The notes beneath the pieces are model-generated. The model saw only the letters and a program-made list of their open reading frames with translations, did no database searches and was not told the DNA's origin. This document shows, in pieces, positions 16,360 to 24,733 of a stretch of 64,000 nt of DNA. Source of the DNA: Actinomycetospora straminea (lineage in GTDB: Bacteria; Actinomycetota; Actinomycetes; Mycobacteriales; Pseudonocardiaceae); the NCBI RefSeq assembly GCF_028737255.1, contig NZ_JAQZAN010000023.1, positions 1 to 64,000 of the forward strand. The letters are read 5' to 3'. The translations under genes and the position numbers were made by a program. Numbering within the stretch: position 1 is the first letter of the stretch; each line of letters opens with the position of its first letter.

Positions 16360-17121
16360 TCAGTGGATGTGCGAGCCGCCGTTGACGTCGTAGGTGACGC
16401 CGGTGACGTAGCCCGACTCCTCGCGGCACAGGTAGGTGATGAGGTCGGCGACGTCGTCGACCCGCCCGTTGCGCCCCACCGGGATGCCGTCGAGCAGCGC
16501 TGCCTTGCGCTCGCCCTCGAGGGCGCCGCCGGTGATGTCGGTGTCGATGAGGCCCGGCGCGACGCTGTTGACCGTCACCCCCGACGGGCCCAGCTCGCGG
16601 GCCAGGGCGCGGGCGAACCCGAGCTGCGCGGCCTTCGCCGCCGAGTAGGCGACGCCGCCGAAGACGCCGCCGCCGCGCTCGGCGGACACCGAGGACAGGA
16701 ACACGATCCGCCCGAAGCCGCGGGCGGCCATGCCGGGCGCGAGGCGGCGGGTGACGTTGTAGGCGCCGCGGACGTTCACCGCGAAGACCCGGTCCCACTC
16801 GGGGTCGGTGACCTCGAGGAACGGGACGGGCGAGGTGATGCCGGCGTTGTTGACCAGCGCGCCCACGGGCGGCAGCGCGGCGTCGAGGGTGGCGAGCGCG
16901 TTCTCGACGGAGGTCTCGTCGGTGACGTCGGCGGCGACGCCGAGCGTCCGGACGCCGTGGGCGGCGGCGACGTCGTCGGCGGTCTCCTTCGCGCCGGCCT
17001 CGTCGAGGTCGAGCACGGCGACGTTCCACCCCGCGGCGGCGAGGGCGTGGGCGGTGGCGCGGCCGATGCCGCGGCGGGAGCCGGCGCCGGTGACGACGGC
17101 GGTGCGGTCGGTGACGGTCAT
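16360..17121 (-). CDS. SDR-family oxidoreductase
   Basis: A 253-residue classical short-chain dehydrogenase. The cofactor motif VTGAGSRRGIGRA (residues 10-22), NNAG (91-94), catalytic Ser near 144, Tyr159 and Lys163 (YSAAK) and the PGLIDTDI segment are all present. Asp38 and nearby residues favour NAD. It is the last gene of an operon with a transporter and two transketolase subunits, 16 bases after the second subunit. In that setting it likely oxidises a polyol or hydroxy-sugar to the keto sugar used by the transketolase; this is inference. Confidence 0.88.
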   Translation of the reverse strand: MTVTDRTAVVTGAGSRRGIGRATAHALAAAGWNVAVLDLDEAGAKETADDVAAAHGVRTLGVAADVTDETSVENALATLDAALPPVGALVNNAGITSPVPFLEVTDPEWDRVFAVNVRGAYNVTRRLAPGMAARGFGRIVFLSSVSAERGGGVFGGVAYSAAKAAQLGFARALARELGPSGVTVNSVAPGLIDTDITGGALEGERKAALLDGIPVGRNGRVDDVADLITYLCREESGYVTGVTYDVNGGSHIH

Positions 17122-17137
17122 GGGTCTGCTCCGGGTC

Positions 17138-18172
17138 TCAGGCGCTGGGCGGGGTGGGGTCGGCCGGCCAGGGGGCGCGGTCGGAGAGCTCGGCCCTGAC
17201 GCGCGCGACCAGCGCGTCGGTCGACAGGCCGTAGCGGTCGTGCAGCGTGGGCAGGGCGCCGGCGGCGAGGAACTCGTCGGGCAGCCCGACCTGGCCGAGG
17301 CGGGTGCCGATGCCGGCGAGCGCGATCGTCGACGCGACGGCCTCGCCGAGCCCGCCGACGACGGTGTGGTTCTCGCAGGTCAGGACCAGGCGGTCGGACC
17401 GCGCGGCGCGGATGACGGCCTCGCGGTCGAGCGGCTTGATCGTCGGGACGTGGAGGACGGCGACGTCGACGTGGTCGGCCTCGAGGCGCTGCGCGGCCTG
17501 CAGCGCGCGCATCGTCATCAGCCCGGTGGAGATGAGCAGGACGTCGCGCCCGCTGCGCAGCTCGGCGGCCCGGCCGAGCTCGAAGCGGTAGTCGTACTCG
17601 TCCAGCACCGTCGGCACCTGGCCGCGCAGCAGCCGCAGGTAGGTCGGCCCGTCGTGGTCGGCGAGCGCCGGCACGGCCTGCTCGATGTCCACGGAGTCGC
17701 AGGGGTCGACGATCACCAGGTTCGGGCAGCCACGCAGGATCGCGAGGTCCTCGGTGGCCTGGTGGCTCGGGCCGTAGCCGGTGGTCAGGCCGGGCAGGCC
17801 GCCGACGACGTTGACGTTGAGCCCGGGCTCGGCGATGTCGAGGCAGAGGAAGTCGTAGGCCCGCCGCGTCGCGAACACCGAGTAGGTCGACGCGAACGGC
17901 ACCAGCCCGACCTCGGCCATGCCGGCCGCGGCGCCGAGCAGCACCTGCTCGGCCATGCCCATCTGGAAGAAGCGGTCGGGGTGCGCGTCGCGGAAGACGT
18001 GCATGTCGGTGTACTTCGCGAGGTCCGCCGACATCCCGACGATCTCCGGGCGCTCCTGCGCGAGGCGGGCGAGCGCGTGCCCGAACGGCGCGGGGGTCGT
18101 GCGCTGGTCGGGGTCGGCGAACGAGGCGATCATCGCCGAGGTGGTCAGGCGCTTCGGTGCGGCGGTGGTCAT
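17138..18172 (-). CDS. Transketolase C-terminal subunit
   Basis: A 344-residue protein equal to the pyrimidine-binding and C-terminal domains of transketolase. The GMAEQVLLGAAAGMAEVGL segment supplies the Glu that activates the thiamine aminopyrimidine. A C-terminal transketolase domain begins near residue 205 (GRDVLLISTG). The ATG at 18172 overlaps the stop of the N-terminal subunit (ATGA), so the two are made in equal amounts and probably form a heterotetramer. Split transketolases in catabolic operons often act on specialised sugars rather than in the pentose phosphate pathway. Confidence 0.9.
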   Translation of the reverse strand: MTTAAPKRLTTSAMIASFADPDQRTTPAPFGHALARLAQERPEIVGMSADLAKYTDMHVFRDAHPDRFFQMGMAEQVLLGAAAGMAEVGLVPFASTYSVFATRRAYDFLCLDIAEPGLNVNVVGGLPGLTTGYGPSHQATEDLAILRGCPNLVIVDPCDSVDIEQAVPALADHDGPTYLRLLRGQVPTVLDEYDYRFELGRAAELRSGRDVLLISTGLMTMRALQAAQRLEADHVDVAVLHVPTIKPLDREAVIRAARSDRLVLTCENHTVVGGLGEAVASTIALAGIGTRLGQVGLPDEFLAAGALPTLHDRYGLSTDALVARVRAELSDRAPWPADPTPPSA

Positions 18173-19032
18173 CGGGCGTGTCCTTCCTTCAGCTGCTCCC
18201 GGGCGATGTCCCACTCGTGCGCCTCGACGCGCAGGAAGTGCGCCTTCTCGCGGGTCTCGAGCATTGGGACGCCGTGGCCGGGCGTGGTGTCGGCGAGCAG
18301 GATCGACGGGGCGGTGGGGTCGGCGGTCAGCTCGTCGCACGCCGCGACGAGGGCGCCGACGTCGTTGCCGTCGACGCGGCGGGTGGTCCAGCCGAAGGCG
18401 CGCCACTTCTCCTCGAGCGGGTCGACGCGCAGCACGCCGGCGGTCGGCCCGTCGGCCTGCAGGCCGTTGACGTCGACGACGGCGAGGACGGTGGACAGGC
18501 CGTGGTGGGCGCAGGCCAGGGCCGCCTCCCACGTCGAGCCCTCGTCGAGCTCGCCGTCGGAGAGCAGGTTGACGACGCGCGCGGGGTGGCCGCGGTGGCG
18601 CAGGCCCAGGGCCATGCCGGTGGCGACCCCGAGGCCGTGGCCCAGCGAGCCACCGGAGATCTCCATGCCGGGCGTGTACGAGGCCATCGCCGACATCGGC
18701 AGCCGCGAGCCGTCGGACCCGTAGGTCTCGAGCTCCTCGACCGGGACGATGCCCGCCTCGGCGAACGCGGCGTAGGCGGCGATCGCGTAGTGGCCGATGG
18801 ACAGGAGGAACCGGTCGCGGTCGGGCCACTCGGGGTCCTCGGCGCGGAACCGGAGCACGTCGCCGAAGAGCACGGCGAGGACGTCGGCGACGCCGAGGGC
18901 CTGGCCGATGTAGCCCTGGCCCTGCACCTCGCCCATGTCCAGGGCGTGGCGGCGGATGCGGTAGGCGGCGTCGCGGAGGCGGGCGACGCGGTCGGTGGTG
19001 CTCTCGGTCGTGGTGTCGGTGAGCGTGGTCAT
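18169..19032 (-). CDS. Transketolase N-terminal subunit
   Basis: A 287-residue protein equal to the diphosphate-binding domain of transketolase. The thiamine diphosphate motif runs from SDGELDEGSTWEAA to VVDVN, with GSLGHGLGVATGMAL upstream. No pyrimidine-binding half is present; that is the next gene, joined by a 4-base overlap. The gene follows the MFS transporter by 17 bases. Together the two subunits would move a two-carbon ketol unit between sugars in the cytoplasm. The acceptor and donor are unknown. Confidence 0.9.
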   Translation of the reverse strand: MTTLTDTTTESTTDRVARLRDAAYRIRRHALDMGEVQGQGYIGQALGVADVLAVLFGDVLRFRAEDPEWPDRDRFLLSIGHYAIAAYAAFAEAGIVPVEELETYGSDGSRLPMSAMASYTPGMEISGGSLGHGLGVATGMALGLRHRGHPARVVNLLSDGELDEGSTWEAALACAHHGLSTVLAVVDVNGLQADGPTAGVLRVDPLEEKWRAFGWTTRRVDGNDVGALVAACDELTADPTAPSILLADTTPGHGVPMLETREKAHFLRVEAHEWDIAREQLKEGHAR

Positions 19033-19049
19033 GCGGGTCTCCTGCGCTC

Positions 19050-20498
19050 TCAGCGGGTGACGGAGGCGGTGGTGTCGGGACGGGCGGCCGGGGAACCGGT
19101 GGTGCCGGCAGCGGCTCGGCCGGCAGCCCGGTCGGCGGCCCGATCAGCGACGGCGGCCGCCTCCAGCGCGGCGACCTCCTCGCGCTGGCGCGGGCCCCAC
19201 GTCTCGCGGGTCAGCAGCGTCGCGACGAGGCCGAGCAGGCCGTAGACGCTGATGAGCACGGCCGGCCCGATCCAGCCGAAGCCAGCGAACAGGGCGGTGG
19301 CCAGCAGCGGCGTGAAGCCGGAGACGACGGCCGAGAGCTGGTAGGCCAGCGAGGCGCCGGTGGTGCGGGTGCGGGCGGCGAACAGCTCCGAGAACCAGGC
19401 GCCCTGCACCCCGGCCAGCGAGTTCTGGCAGATCGCGTAGCTGACGACGAAGGCGAGCACGATGGCGATCGCGGCGCCGGTGTTCACCAGCAGGAACAGC
19501 GGGACACCCCAGAGCAGCGTGACGATCGTGCCGAAGAGGTAGACCGGCCGGCGCCCGACGCGGTCGGTGAGGGCGCCGAACCCGATCGTCGCGCCGATGC
19601 CGAGCGCCGAGGCGATCATCGTCGCGGTGAGGCTGACGCTGCGGTCGGCGAGGTCCTCGCTGGTCAGGTACGACAGGACGAACGTGACGGTGACGGCGTA
19701 GCCGGCGGTCTCGGTGACGCGCAGGCAGAAGGCGCGCAGGACGTTGCGCCAGTCGTCGCGCAGGACCTCGAGCAGCGGGTTCTTCGCGATCTCGCCCTCG
19801 TTCTTCAGCTCCTCGAACTCGGGCGACTCCTCGACCTTGAGGCGGATGACGATGCCGACCGCGATGAGGATCGCCGAGAGCAGGAACGGCACGCGCCACG
19901 CCCAGCCCTCGCCCAGCGGCACGCTGACGAGGAACGCGAGGTTCGCCAGGAGCAGCCCGACCGGGAAGCCGGCCTGCGTGATCCCCGTGTAGAGGCCGCG
20001 TTTGCGCCACGGTGCGTGCTCGAAGCACATGAGGATCGCGCCGCCCCACTCGGCGCCGAAGGCGAGACCCTGGACGACGCGGACGGCGACGAGCAGCACC
20101 CCCGCCCAGACGCCGACCTGCTGGTAGGTGGGCAGGACGCCGATGAGCACGGTCGCGATGCCCATGAGCAGCAGCGAGCCGACGAGCACGGGCTTTCGGC
20201 CGATCTTGTCGCCGAGGTAGCCGCCGATGATCCCGCCGAGCGGGCGGACGGCAAACCCGATGCCGAGGGTGGCGAAGGAGAGCAGGGTGCCCGAGAGCGG
20301 GTCGCTCGCCGGGAAGAAGACGGTGTTGAAGTACAGCGCGGCGGCGACGCCGAAGCCGATGAAGTCGTAGGTCTCGATGGTCGCGCCGACCGAGGCCCCG
20401 ATCGCGACGCGCCGCTTGGCGGGCGTCCCCTCGACGGGGTGGGCAGCCGGGTCGGTGCTGGCGACGGTGCCCGAGGGCGGCTCGTGCCGGTCGTCCAT
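19050..20498 (-). CDS. MFS transporter, MHS family, first gene of operon
   Basis: A 482-residue twelve-helix MHS-type symporter. GASVGATIETYDFIGFG, YLGDKIGRKPVL and VVQGLAFGAEWGGAI are the family signatures. A hydrophilic C-terminal tail of some 50 residues rich in Ala, Arg and Thr follows the last helix. It leads the operon transporter, transketolase N, transketolase C, SDR, all within 17-base gaps or overlaps. The promoter region upstream holds a repeated palindromic operator. It likely imports the sugar or polyol that the operon degrades. Confidence 0.88.
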   Translation of the reverse strand: MDDRHEPPSGTVASTDPAAHPVEGTPAKRRVAIGASVGATIETYDFIGFGVAAALYFNTVFFPASDPLSGTLLSFATLGIGFAVRPLGGIIGGYLGDKIGRKPVLVGSLLLMGIATVLIGVLPTYQQVGVWAGVLLVAVRVVQGLAFGAEWGGAILMCFEHAPWRKRGLYTGITQAGFPVGLLLANLAFLVSVPLGEGWAWRVPFLLSAILIAVGIVIRLKVEESPEFEELKNEGEIAKNPLLEVLRDDWRNVLRAFCLRVTETAGYAVTVTFVLSYLTSEDLADRSVSLTATMIASALGIGATIGFGALTDRVGRRPVYLFGTIVTLLWGVPLFLLVNTGAAIAIVLAFVVSYAICQNSLAGVQGAWFSELFAARTRTTGASLAYQLSAVVSGFTPLLATALFAGFGWIGPAVLISVYGLLGLVATLLTRETWGPRQREEVAALEAAAVADRAADRAAGRAAAGTTGSPAARPDTTASVTR

Positions 20499-20566
20499 GG
20501 TGATCTCCGCTGATCGTCTCGGATGCGAGGGAGGTGGCTGCCGCGCGTCGGCCGACCCCGTCAGTC

Positions 20567-20630
20567 GACTGTCAACAGTCGGCTGTTGGAGAACGATGGT
20601 GACGTCGCACGAGGGCGTCTGTCAACAGTC
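20567..20630. promoter_or_regulatory. Repeated GntR-type operator in front of transketolase operon
   Basis: The 12-base sequence CTGTCAACAGTC occurs twice, at 20569..20580 and 20619..20630, exactly 50 bases (about five helical turns) apart. The first is part of a perfect palindrome GACTGT-CA-ACAGTC (20567..20580). A further inverted repeat CAACAG-TCGG-CTGTTG spans 20573..20588. The sites lie 69-132 bases upstream of the MFS start and between that gene and a GntR/FCD regulator, the obvious candidate binder. The fixed spacing suggests looping or cooperative binding. Confidence 0.75.
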
Positions 20631-20704
20631 AGCAGACAACTCGTGGAGCGCGTTGACCTGCGACGATCACGCAGAGATCAGCGCGTGTAGCCGGGGCCTC
20701 CGGT

Positions 20705-20753
20705 GGTTACTGGCTCGTATCGCTCGCGGGGCGAGGGATACGAGCCAGTAACC
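20705..20753. terminator. Long perfect hairpin after the gntR gene
   Basis: A perfect 17-base inverted repeat (20705..20721 and 20737..20753; arm begins GGTTACTGGCTC) encloses a further 5-base stem CTCGC/GCGAG. It lies 50 bases past the stop of the leftward GntR gene and upstream of the leftward transporter operon. The likely role is to end GntR transcription before the operon promoter. No T tract follows. The unusual perfection, and lower GC than the surroundings, also allow a regulatory or mobile origin. Confidence 0.65.
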
Positions 20754-20802
20754 GGGGTCGGGGCGGCGGCAGGCGTACCCGGACCGGGCTCGGCGGGGCG
20801 GC

Positions 20803-21456
20803 TCAGGCGTCGGCGGGCGCGAAGTGCTCGGCCGCGGCGGCCATGTGCTCGGTGACCACCGACCGGGCGGCGTCGAGCTCGCCGCGCGCGATGGCCTCGA
20901 CGATCGGCGCGTGCCGGTCCCCCGCCATCATGATCGGCGAGCCCTCGGCGTCGCCGTTCATGATCGCCACGCGGATGCGGCCCTCGAGCGCGCGCCACGC
21001 CTCGACCAGCATCGAGTTGCCGGAGAGGCGGCAGAGCAGCAGGTGGAAGCCCAGGTCGGCCTCGACGCGCTGGGCGAAGTCGCCGGTGCCGAGGTCCGCG
21101 AGCGCGGCGCGCAGGGTGGCGACGGCCTCCTCGCGCCCGGGCGAGGCGATGATCTCGGAGACGGCGAGGCCCTCGAGCGCGGCCCGGACCCGGAAGAGCT
21201 CGCGCACCTCGGTGGCCGACAGCCGGTTGACGCGCAGCATGCCGCGGTTGCCGGCGGTGACCAGGCCCTCCTGCTGCAGGTGCCGCAGGGCCTCGCGCAC
21301 CGTCCCGCGGCTGACCCCGAGGTGGGTCGAGAGCTCGACCTCGCCGAGGTGGTCGCCCGGCGCGTAGCGCCCGGAGGTGATCGCGGTGCGCAGCGCGGCG
21401 AGGGAGCGCTCGCGCAGCGTGCTGCGGTCCAGGCTCGTCAACGGCTCGGCGGCCAC
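20803..21456 (-). CDS. GntR-family regulator, FCD (FadR) subfamily
   Basis: A 217-residue regulator. The GntR winged helix is at about residues 10-75 (HLGEVELSTHLGVSRGTVRE then ALRHLQQEGLV). The FCD ligand domain follows at about 85-210, with the metal-site region around DLGFHLLLCRLSGN and a late His in DRHAPIVEAI. The GTG at 21456 is chosen because the HTH starts 10-15 residues later. It is encoded just upstream of the transketolase operon, with repeated palindromes between. It is 83 bases downstream of the acyl-CoA synthetase gene on the same strand. The ligand is probably a pathway metabolite. Confidence 0.88.
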   Translation of the reverse strand: MAAEPLTSLDRSTLRERSLAALRTAITSGRYAPGDHLGEVELSTHLGVSRGTVREALRHLQQEGLVTAGNRGMLRVNRLSATEVRELFRVRAALEGLAVSEIIASPGREEAVATLRAALADLGTGDFAQRVEADLGFHLLLCRLSGNSMLVEAWRALEGRIRVAIMNGDAEGSPIMMAGDRHAPIVEAIARGELDAARSVVTEHMAAAAEHFAPADA

Positions 21457-21539
21457 CCCGGGGTCCTCTCCCTCGTCCCCGGACAGCCTAGCGGCTCGTT
21501 GCCGACAGGTGGTGTGGCGACTGTCGACACGCGGGCGGT

Positions 21540-23150
21540 TCAGTCCTCCCGCAGCGCGCGGCGGAGGATCTTGCCCGTGGTGGTGCGCGGCAGCTCGTCC
21601 AGGAACGCGATCCCGGCCGGGACCTCGTGCGCGGCCAGCCGCGTCCGCACGTGCGCGCGCAGCTCGTCGGCCAGCTCCGGCGACGCCGTGACCCCCGGGC
21701 GCAGCACGACGAACGCCTTCGGGACCTGCCCGCGCCGCTCGTCGGGGACCCCGACGACCGCGGCCATCGCGACGGCCTCGTGACCGCCCAGACTCTGCTC
21801 GATCTCGCCCGGGCCGATGCGGTAGCCGGCGGAGGTGATGACGTCGTCCTTGCGGGACTCGAACCACACGTAGCCGTCGGCGTCCTGACGGGCGAGGTCG
21901 CCGGTGAGCAGCCACTCGCCCCGGAACTTCTCCGCGGTGGCCGTCGGGTTGCGCCAGTACTCCAGCATCGTCGAGGGGGTCCGGCGGTCGAGGGCGAGCT
22001 CGCCGACCGCGTCCAGCACCGGCTCGCCGTCGTCGTCGAGCACCACCGCGGTGAACCCCGGCAGCGCCTTGCCCAGCGACCCCGGGCGGACGGGGTAGAC
22101 CGACGCGCAGTTGCCGATGCAGGCGTTGAGCTCGGTCTGCCCGTAGCCCTCGTTGACGGTCGCCCCGAAGAACTCCTCGCTCCACTTGAGCAGGTCGGCG
22201 CCCAGGGCCTCGCCGCCCGACGCGACCGAGCGGAACGCGAACCCGCCGCCCTCGATGCCCGACGCGCGGATGACCCGCAGGGCGGTGGCCGGCAGCAGGG
22301 TGAGCGTGACGTCGAACTCGCGCATGAGCCACACCGCGCGCTCCGCCGAGAACGCCGGCTCGCGGTCGACCACGACGGGCAGGCCGTGGAACCAGGCCGG
22401 CACGAGGATGTCCATGATCCCGGCGATCCAGGCCCAGTCGGCCGGCGACCACAGCACGTCGTGCGGCTGCGGGTAGAACTCGAAGATCGCCTCGAAGGCC
22501 GGCAGGTGCCCGAACACGATGCGGTGGGCGTGCAGCGCGCCCTTCGGGTCGCCGGTGGTGCCCGAGGTGTAGATGAGGAACGCCGGGTCCTCGGCGGCCG
22601 TGTCCACCGGGGTGAACGCCGGCGACGCGGCCGCCAGCGCGTCCTCGTACGACTCGGGGCCCTCGCCGCCGATGACCAGCAGCGGGACCGGCTCCCCGCC
22701 GTCGTCGAGCGCCTCCCGCACCCGGTCGGCGTTCGCCGCCGCCGTCACGACGGCCCTCGCGCCGGCGTCGCGCAGCCGGTAGCGCAGGGCGTCGGGCCCG
22801 AACAGCGACGACAGCGGCAGGGCGACCGCGCCCATCCGGAACATCCCGACGAAGCCGACGCCGGTCTCGAACGAGGCCGGGCTGACCAGCCCGACGACGT
22901 CGCCGCGCCCGACCCCGAGTGCGGCCAGCGCGTTCGCCAGCCGGTTCGCGGACGCGGTGACCTCGCCGAACGTGTGGTCGTGCGAGCTGCGGTCGCGCTC
23001 GACGATCGTCAGCGCGCGGGCCTCCGGGTCCTGCCGGTCGGCGCACGCCACCCCGAGGTTGAAGCGCTCCGGGATCGCCATCGTCGTGAAGTCGACCTGG
23101 CGCCAGAGCTCGTCGTAGCTCGAGGCCGGGCGCAGCAACGGGTGCTCCAC
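21540..23150 (-). CDS. Acyl-CoA synthetase, medium-chain/acetate type
   Basis: A 536-residue AMP-forming ligase. IYTSGTTGDPKGALH, WSPADWAWIAGIMD, GYGQTELN, LLTGDLARQD and the C-terminal TTTGKILRRALRED are all conserved. WSPADW is typical of the ACSM/medium-chain branch. It makes acyl-CoA from acid, CoA and ATP in the cytoplasm. The gene is followed by the GntR regulator on the same strand. It may activate an acid end product of the neighbouring operon or be unrelated. Confidence 0.88.
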   Translation of the reverse strand: MEHPLLRPASSYDELWRQVDFTTMAIPERFNLGVACADRQDPEARALTIVERDRSSHDHTFGEVTASANRLANALAALGVGRGDVVGLVSPASFETGVGFVGMFRMGAVALPLSSLFGPDALRYRLRDAGARAVVTAAANADRVREALDDGGEPVPLLVIGGEGPESYEDALAAASPAFTPVDTAAEDPAFLIYTSGTTGDPKGALHAHRIVFGHLPAFEAIFEFYPQPHDVLWSPADWAWIAGIMDILVPAWFHGLPVVVDREPAFSAERAVWLMREFDVTLTLLPATALRVIRASGIEGGGFAFRSVASGGEALGADLLKWSEEFFGATVNEGYGQTELNACIGNCASVYPVRPGSLGKALPGFTAVVLDDDGEPVLDAVGELALDRRTPSTMLEYWRNPTATAEKFRGEWLLTGDLARQDADGYVWFESRKDDVITSAGYRIGPGEIEQSLGGHEAVAMAAVVGVPDERRGQVPKAFVVLRPGVTASPELADELRAHVRTRLAAHEVPAGIAFLDELPRTTTGKILRRALRED

Positions 23151-23234
23151 GGCACCTCCCCGTGGTCCGCAGTGGTGGCAGCGGTCACACCGTAGGACGC
23201 TGCGCGCCGGGCTCGATAGCTCCGGTCGGTGACC

Positions 23235-24635
23235 TCAGCGGGCACCCGACGAGCGCTCGGGAGGGAAGGCCATCTGCGGGTGGTGGGGCACCTCGGGTGA
23301 CGACGAGTCCAGCGGCACCGACACCGAGCGCACCAGCCCCAGCTGGGTCGACTGGCGCGGCAGGACGGCGTCGAGCAGCCAGTCCGCGGCCGTGCGCAGG
23401 CGGTTGCCGGGCATCGAGAGCAGGTGGTAGCCGCGGGCGACCGCCTTGGCGGGGAGGCCGGCCAGCCGCAGGTGCAGGGGGTTGGCGGCGGCGTCGGTGC
23501 TGCCGAGGTCGACCACGAACCCCAGGTCGCGGTGCCGGTACGGGCGCCGCCGCCCGCCGCTCAGCGACGCCGCGACGTTGCGGCCCGCGAGCTTGCCCTG
23601 CCGCTCGGCGTGCTGGGCCGTCATCGCGGTGTACTGGCCGGGCCGACCGGGGTCGGGAACCGCGGCCGCGTCGCCGCACGCGAACACGTCGGGGTGCCCG
23701 GGCACCTGGAGGGTCCGGTCGACGACGAGCCGGCCCTCGGCGAGCTCCAGGCCCACGCCCTCGATGAGCGGGTCGGGGCGGACGCCGACGCACCAGACGA
23801 GGGTGCGCGTCGGCACCTGCTCGCCGCCGCGCAGCCGCACGCCGTCCTCGGTCGCCTCCTCCACCGTCTCGCCGGTGCGGACCTCGACGCCGCGCTCGCG
23901 CAGGACCCGGGCGGCGGTGCGCCCGAGGTGCGGGTCGAGGCCGGAGAGGACCTCCCCGCGCGTGACGAGCAGCCAGCGCACGGCGTCGTCGTCCAGCCCG
24001 CGGGAGCGCGCGAGGTCGCGGGTGAACAGCACGCCCTGCGCGGCGACCTCGGTCCCCGTGTAGCCCGCGCCGACCACGACGAACGTGCAGCGGGCGCGGC
24101 GCTCCTCGGGGTCGTCGGCGCCGGCGGCCAGGTCGATCTGGCGGATGAGGTGGTCGCGCACGTAGAGCGCCTCGGGGATGCCGCGGAAGCCGTGCGCGTA
24201 GCGGCTCAGCCCGGGGATCGGCATGAGTTTGTGCACACTGCCGACGGCCAGGACGAGGCGGTCGTAGCCCGTGGTGTGGTGCCGGCCCTCCGGGTCCATC
24301 CACCGCACGGTCCGGCCCTCGAGGTCGACGTCGTCCACCTCGCCCTGGGCGTGCGACACCCCGCGCGGCAGGGTGTCGGCCAGCGAGACGGAGATCCGGC
24401 GCGGCTCCACCACACCGCTCGCGACCTCGGGCAACAGGGGCAGGTAGAGGAAGTAGTTGGTCGGGCTGACCAGGACGACCTCCGCGGTGTCGCCCACGGT
24501 GCGGGCCAGCGCCTTCACGGCGTTGTAGCCGGCGAACCCACCGCCCACGACGACCACCCGGGGCCGTCCGCCCGCCCGCTCCCCCGGTCGGTCCGCTGCC
24601 CCGATCCCGGCGCCGTCCTCGTCCCCTCGCGTCAT
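23235..24635 (-). CDS. NADH dehydrogenase type 2-like FAD oxidoreductase
   Basis: A 466-residue flavoprotein. FAD-binding VVVVGGGFAGYNAVKAL is near residues 25-42, the NADH-binding GxGxxG motif is in VVVGAGYTGTEVA near 180, and VFACGDAAAVPDP binds FAD ribityl. A C-terminal segment of about 90 residues may sit on the membrane, as in NDH-2. It likely oxidises NADH with a quinone without pumping protons. The first 20 residues are polar and variable, so the start at 24635 is less certain. The gene stands alone, divergent from a transporter. Confidence 0.85.
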   Translation of the reverse strand: MTRGDEDGAGIGAADRPGERAGGRPRVVVVGGGFAGYNAVKALARTVGDTAEVVLVSPTNYFLYLPLLPEVASGVVEPRRISVSLADTLPRGVSHAQGEVDDVDLEGRTVRWMDPEGRHHTTGYDRLVLAVGSVHKLMPIPGLSRYAHGFRGIPEALYVRDHLIRQIDLAAGADDPEERRARCTFVVVGAGYTGTEVAAQGVLFTRDLARSRGLDDDAVRWLLVTRGEVLSGLDPHLGRTAARVLRERGVEVRTGETVEEATEDGVRLRGGEQVPTRTLVWCVGVRPDPLIEGVGLELAEGRLVVDRTLQVPGHPDVFACGDAAAVPDPGRPGQYTAMTAQHAERQGKLAGRNVAASLSGGRRRPYRHRDLGFVVDLGSTDAAANPLHLRLAGLPAKAVARGYHLLSMPGNRLRTAADWLLDAVLPRQSTQLGLVRSVSVPLDSSSPEVPHHPQMAFPPERSSGAR

Positions 24636-24733
24636 GGCGGCAGGCCTCCCCCTGCGCTCCCGCCGCGAAACCGCGTGATCGCCGCCTACGCTGGGGACGT
24701 GCCCCTCGACGCCCGGCCGGCCTGAGGCCCTCG

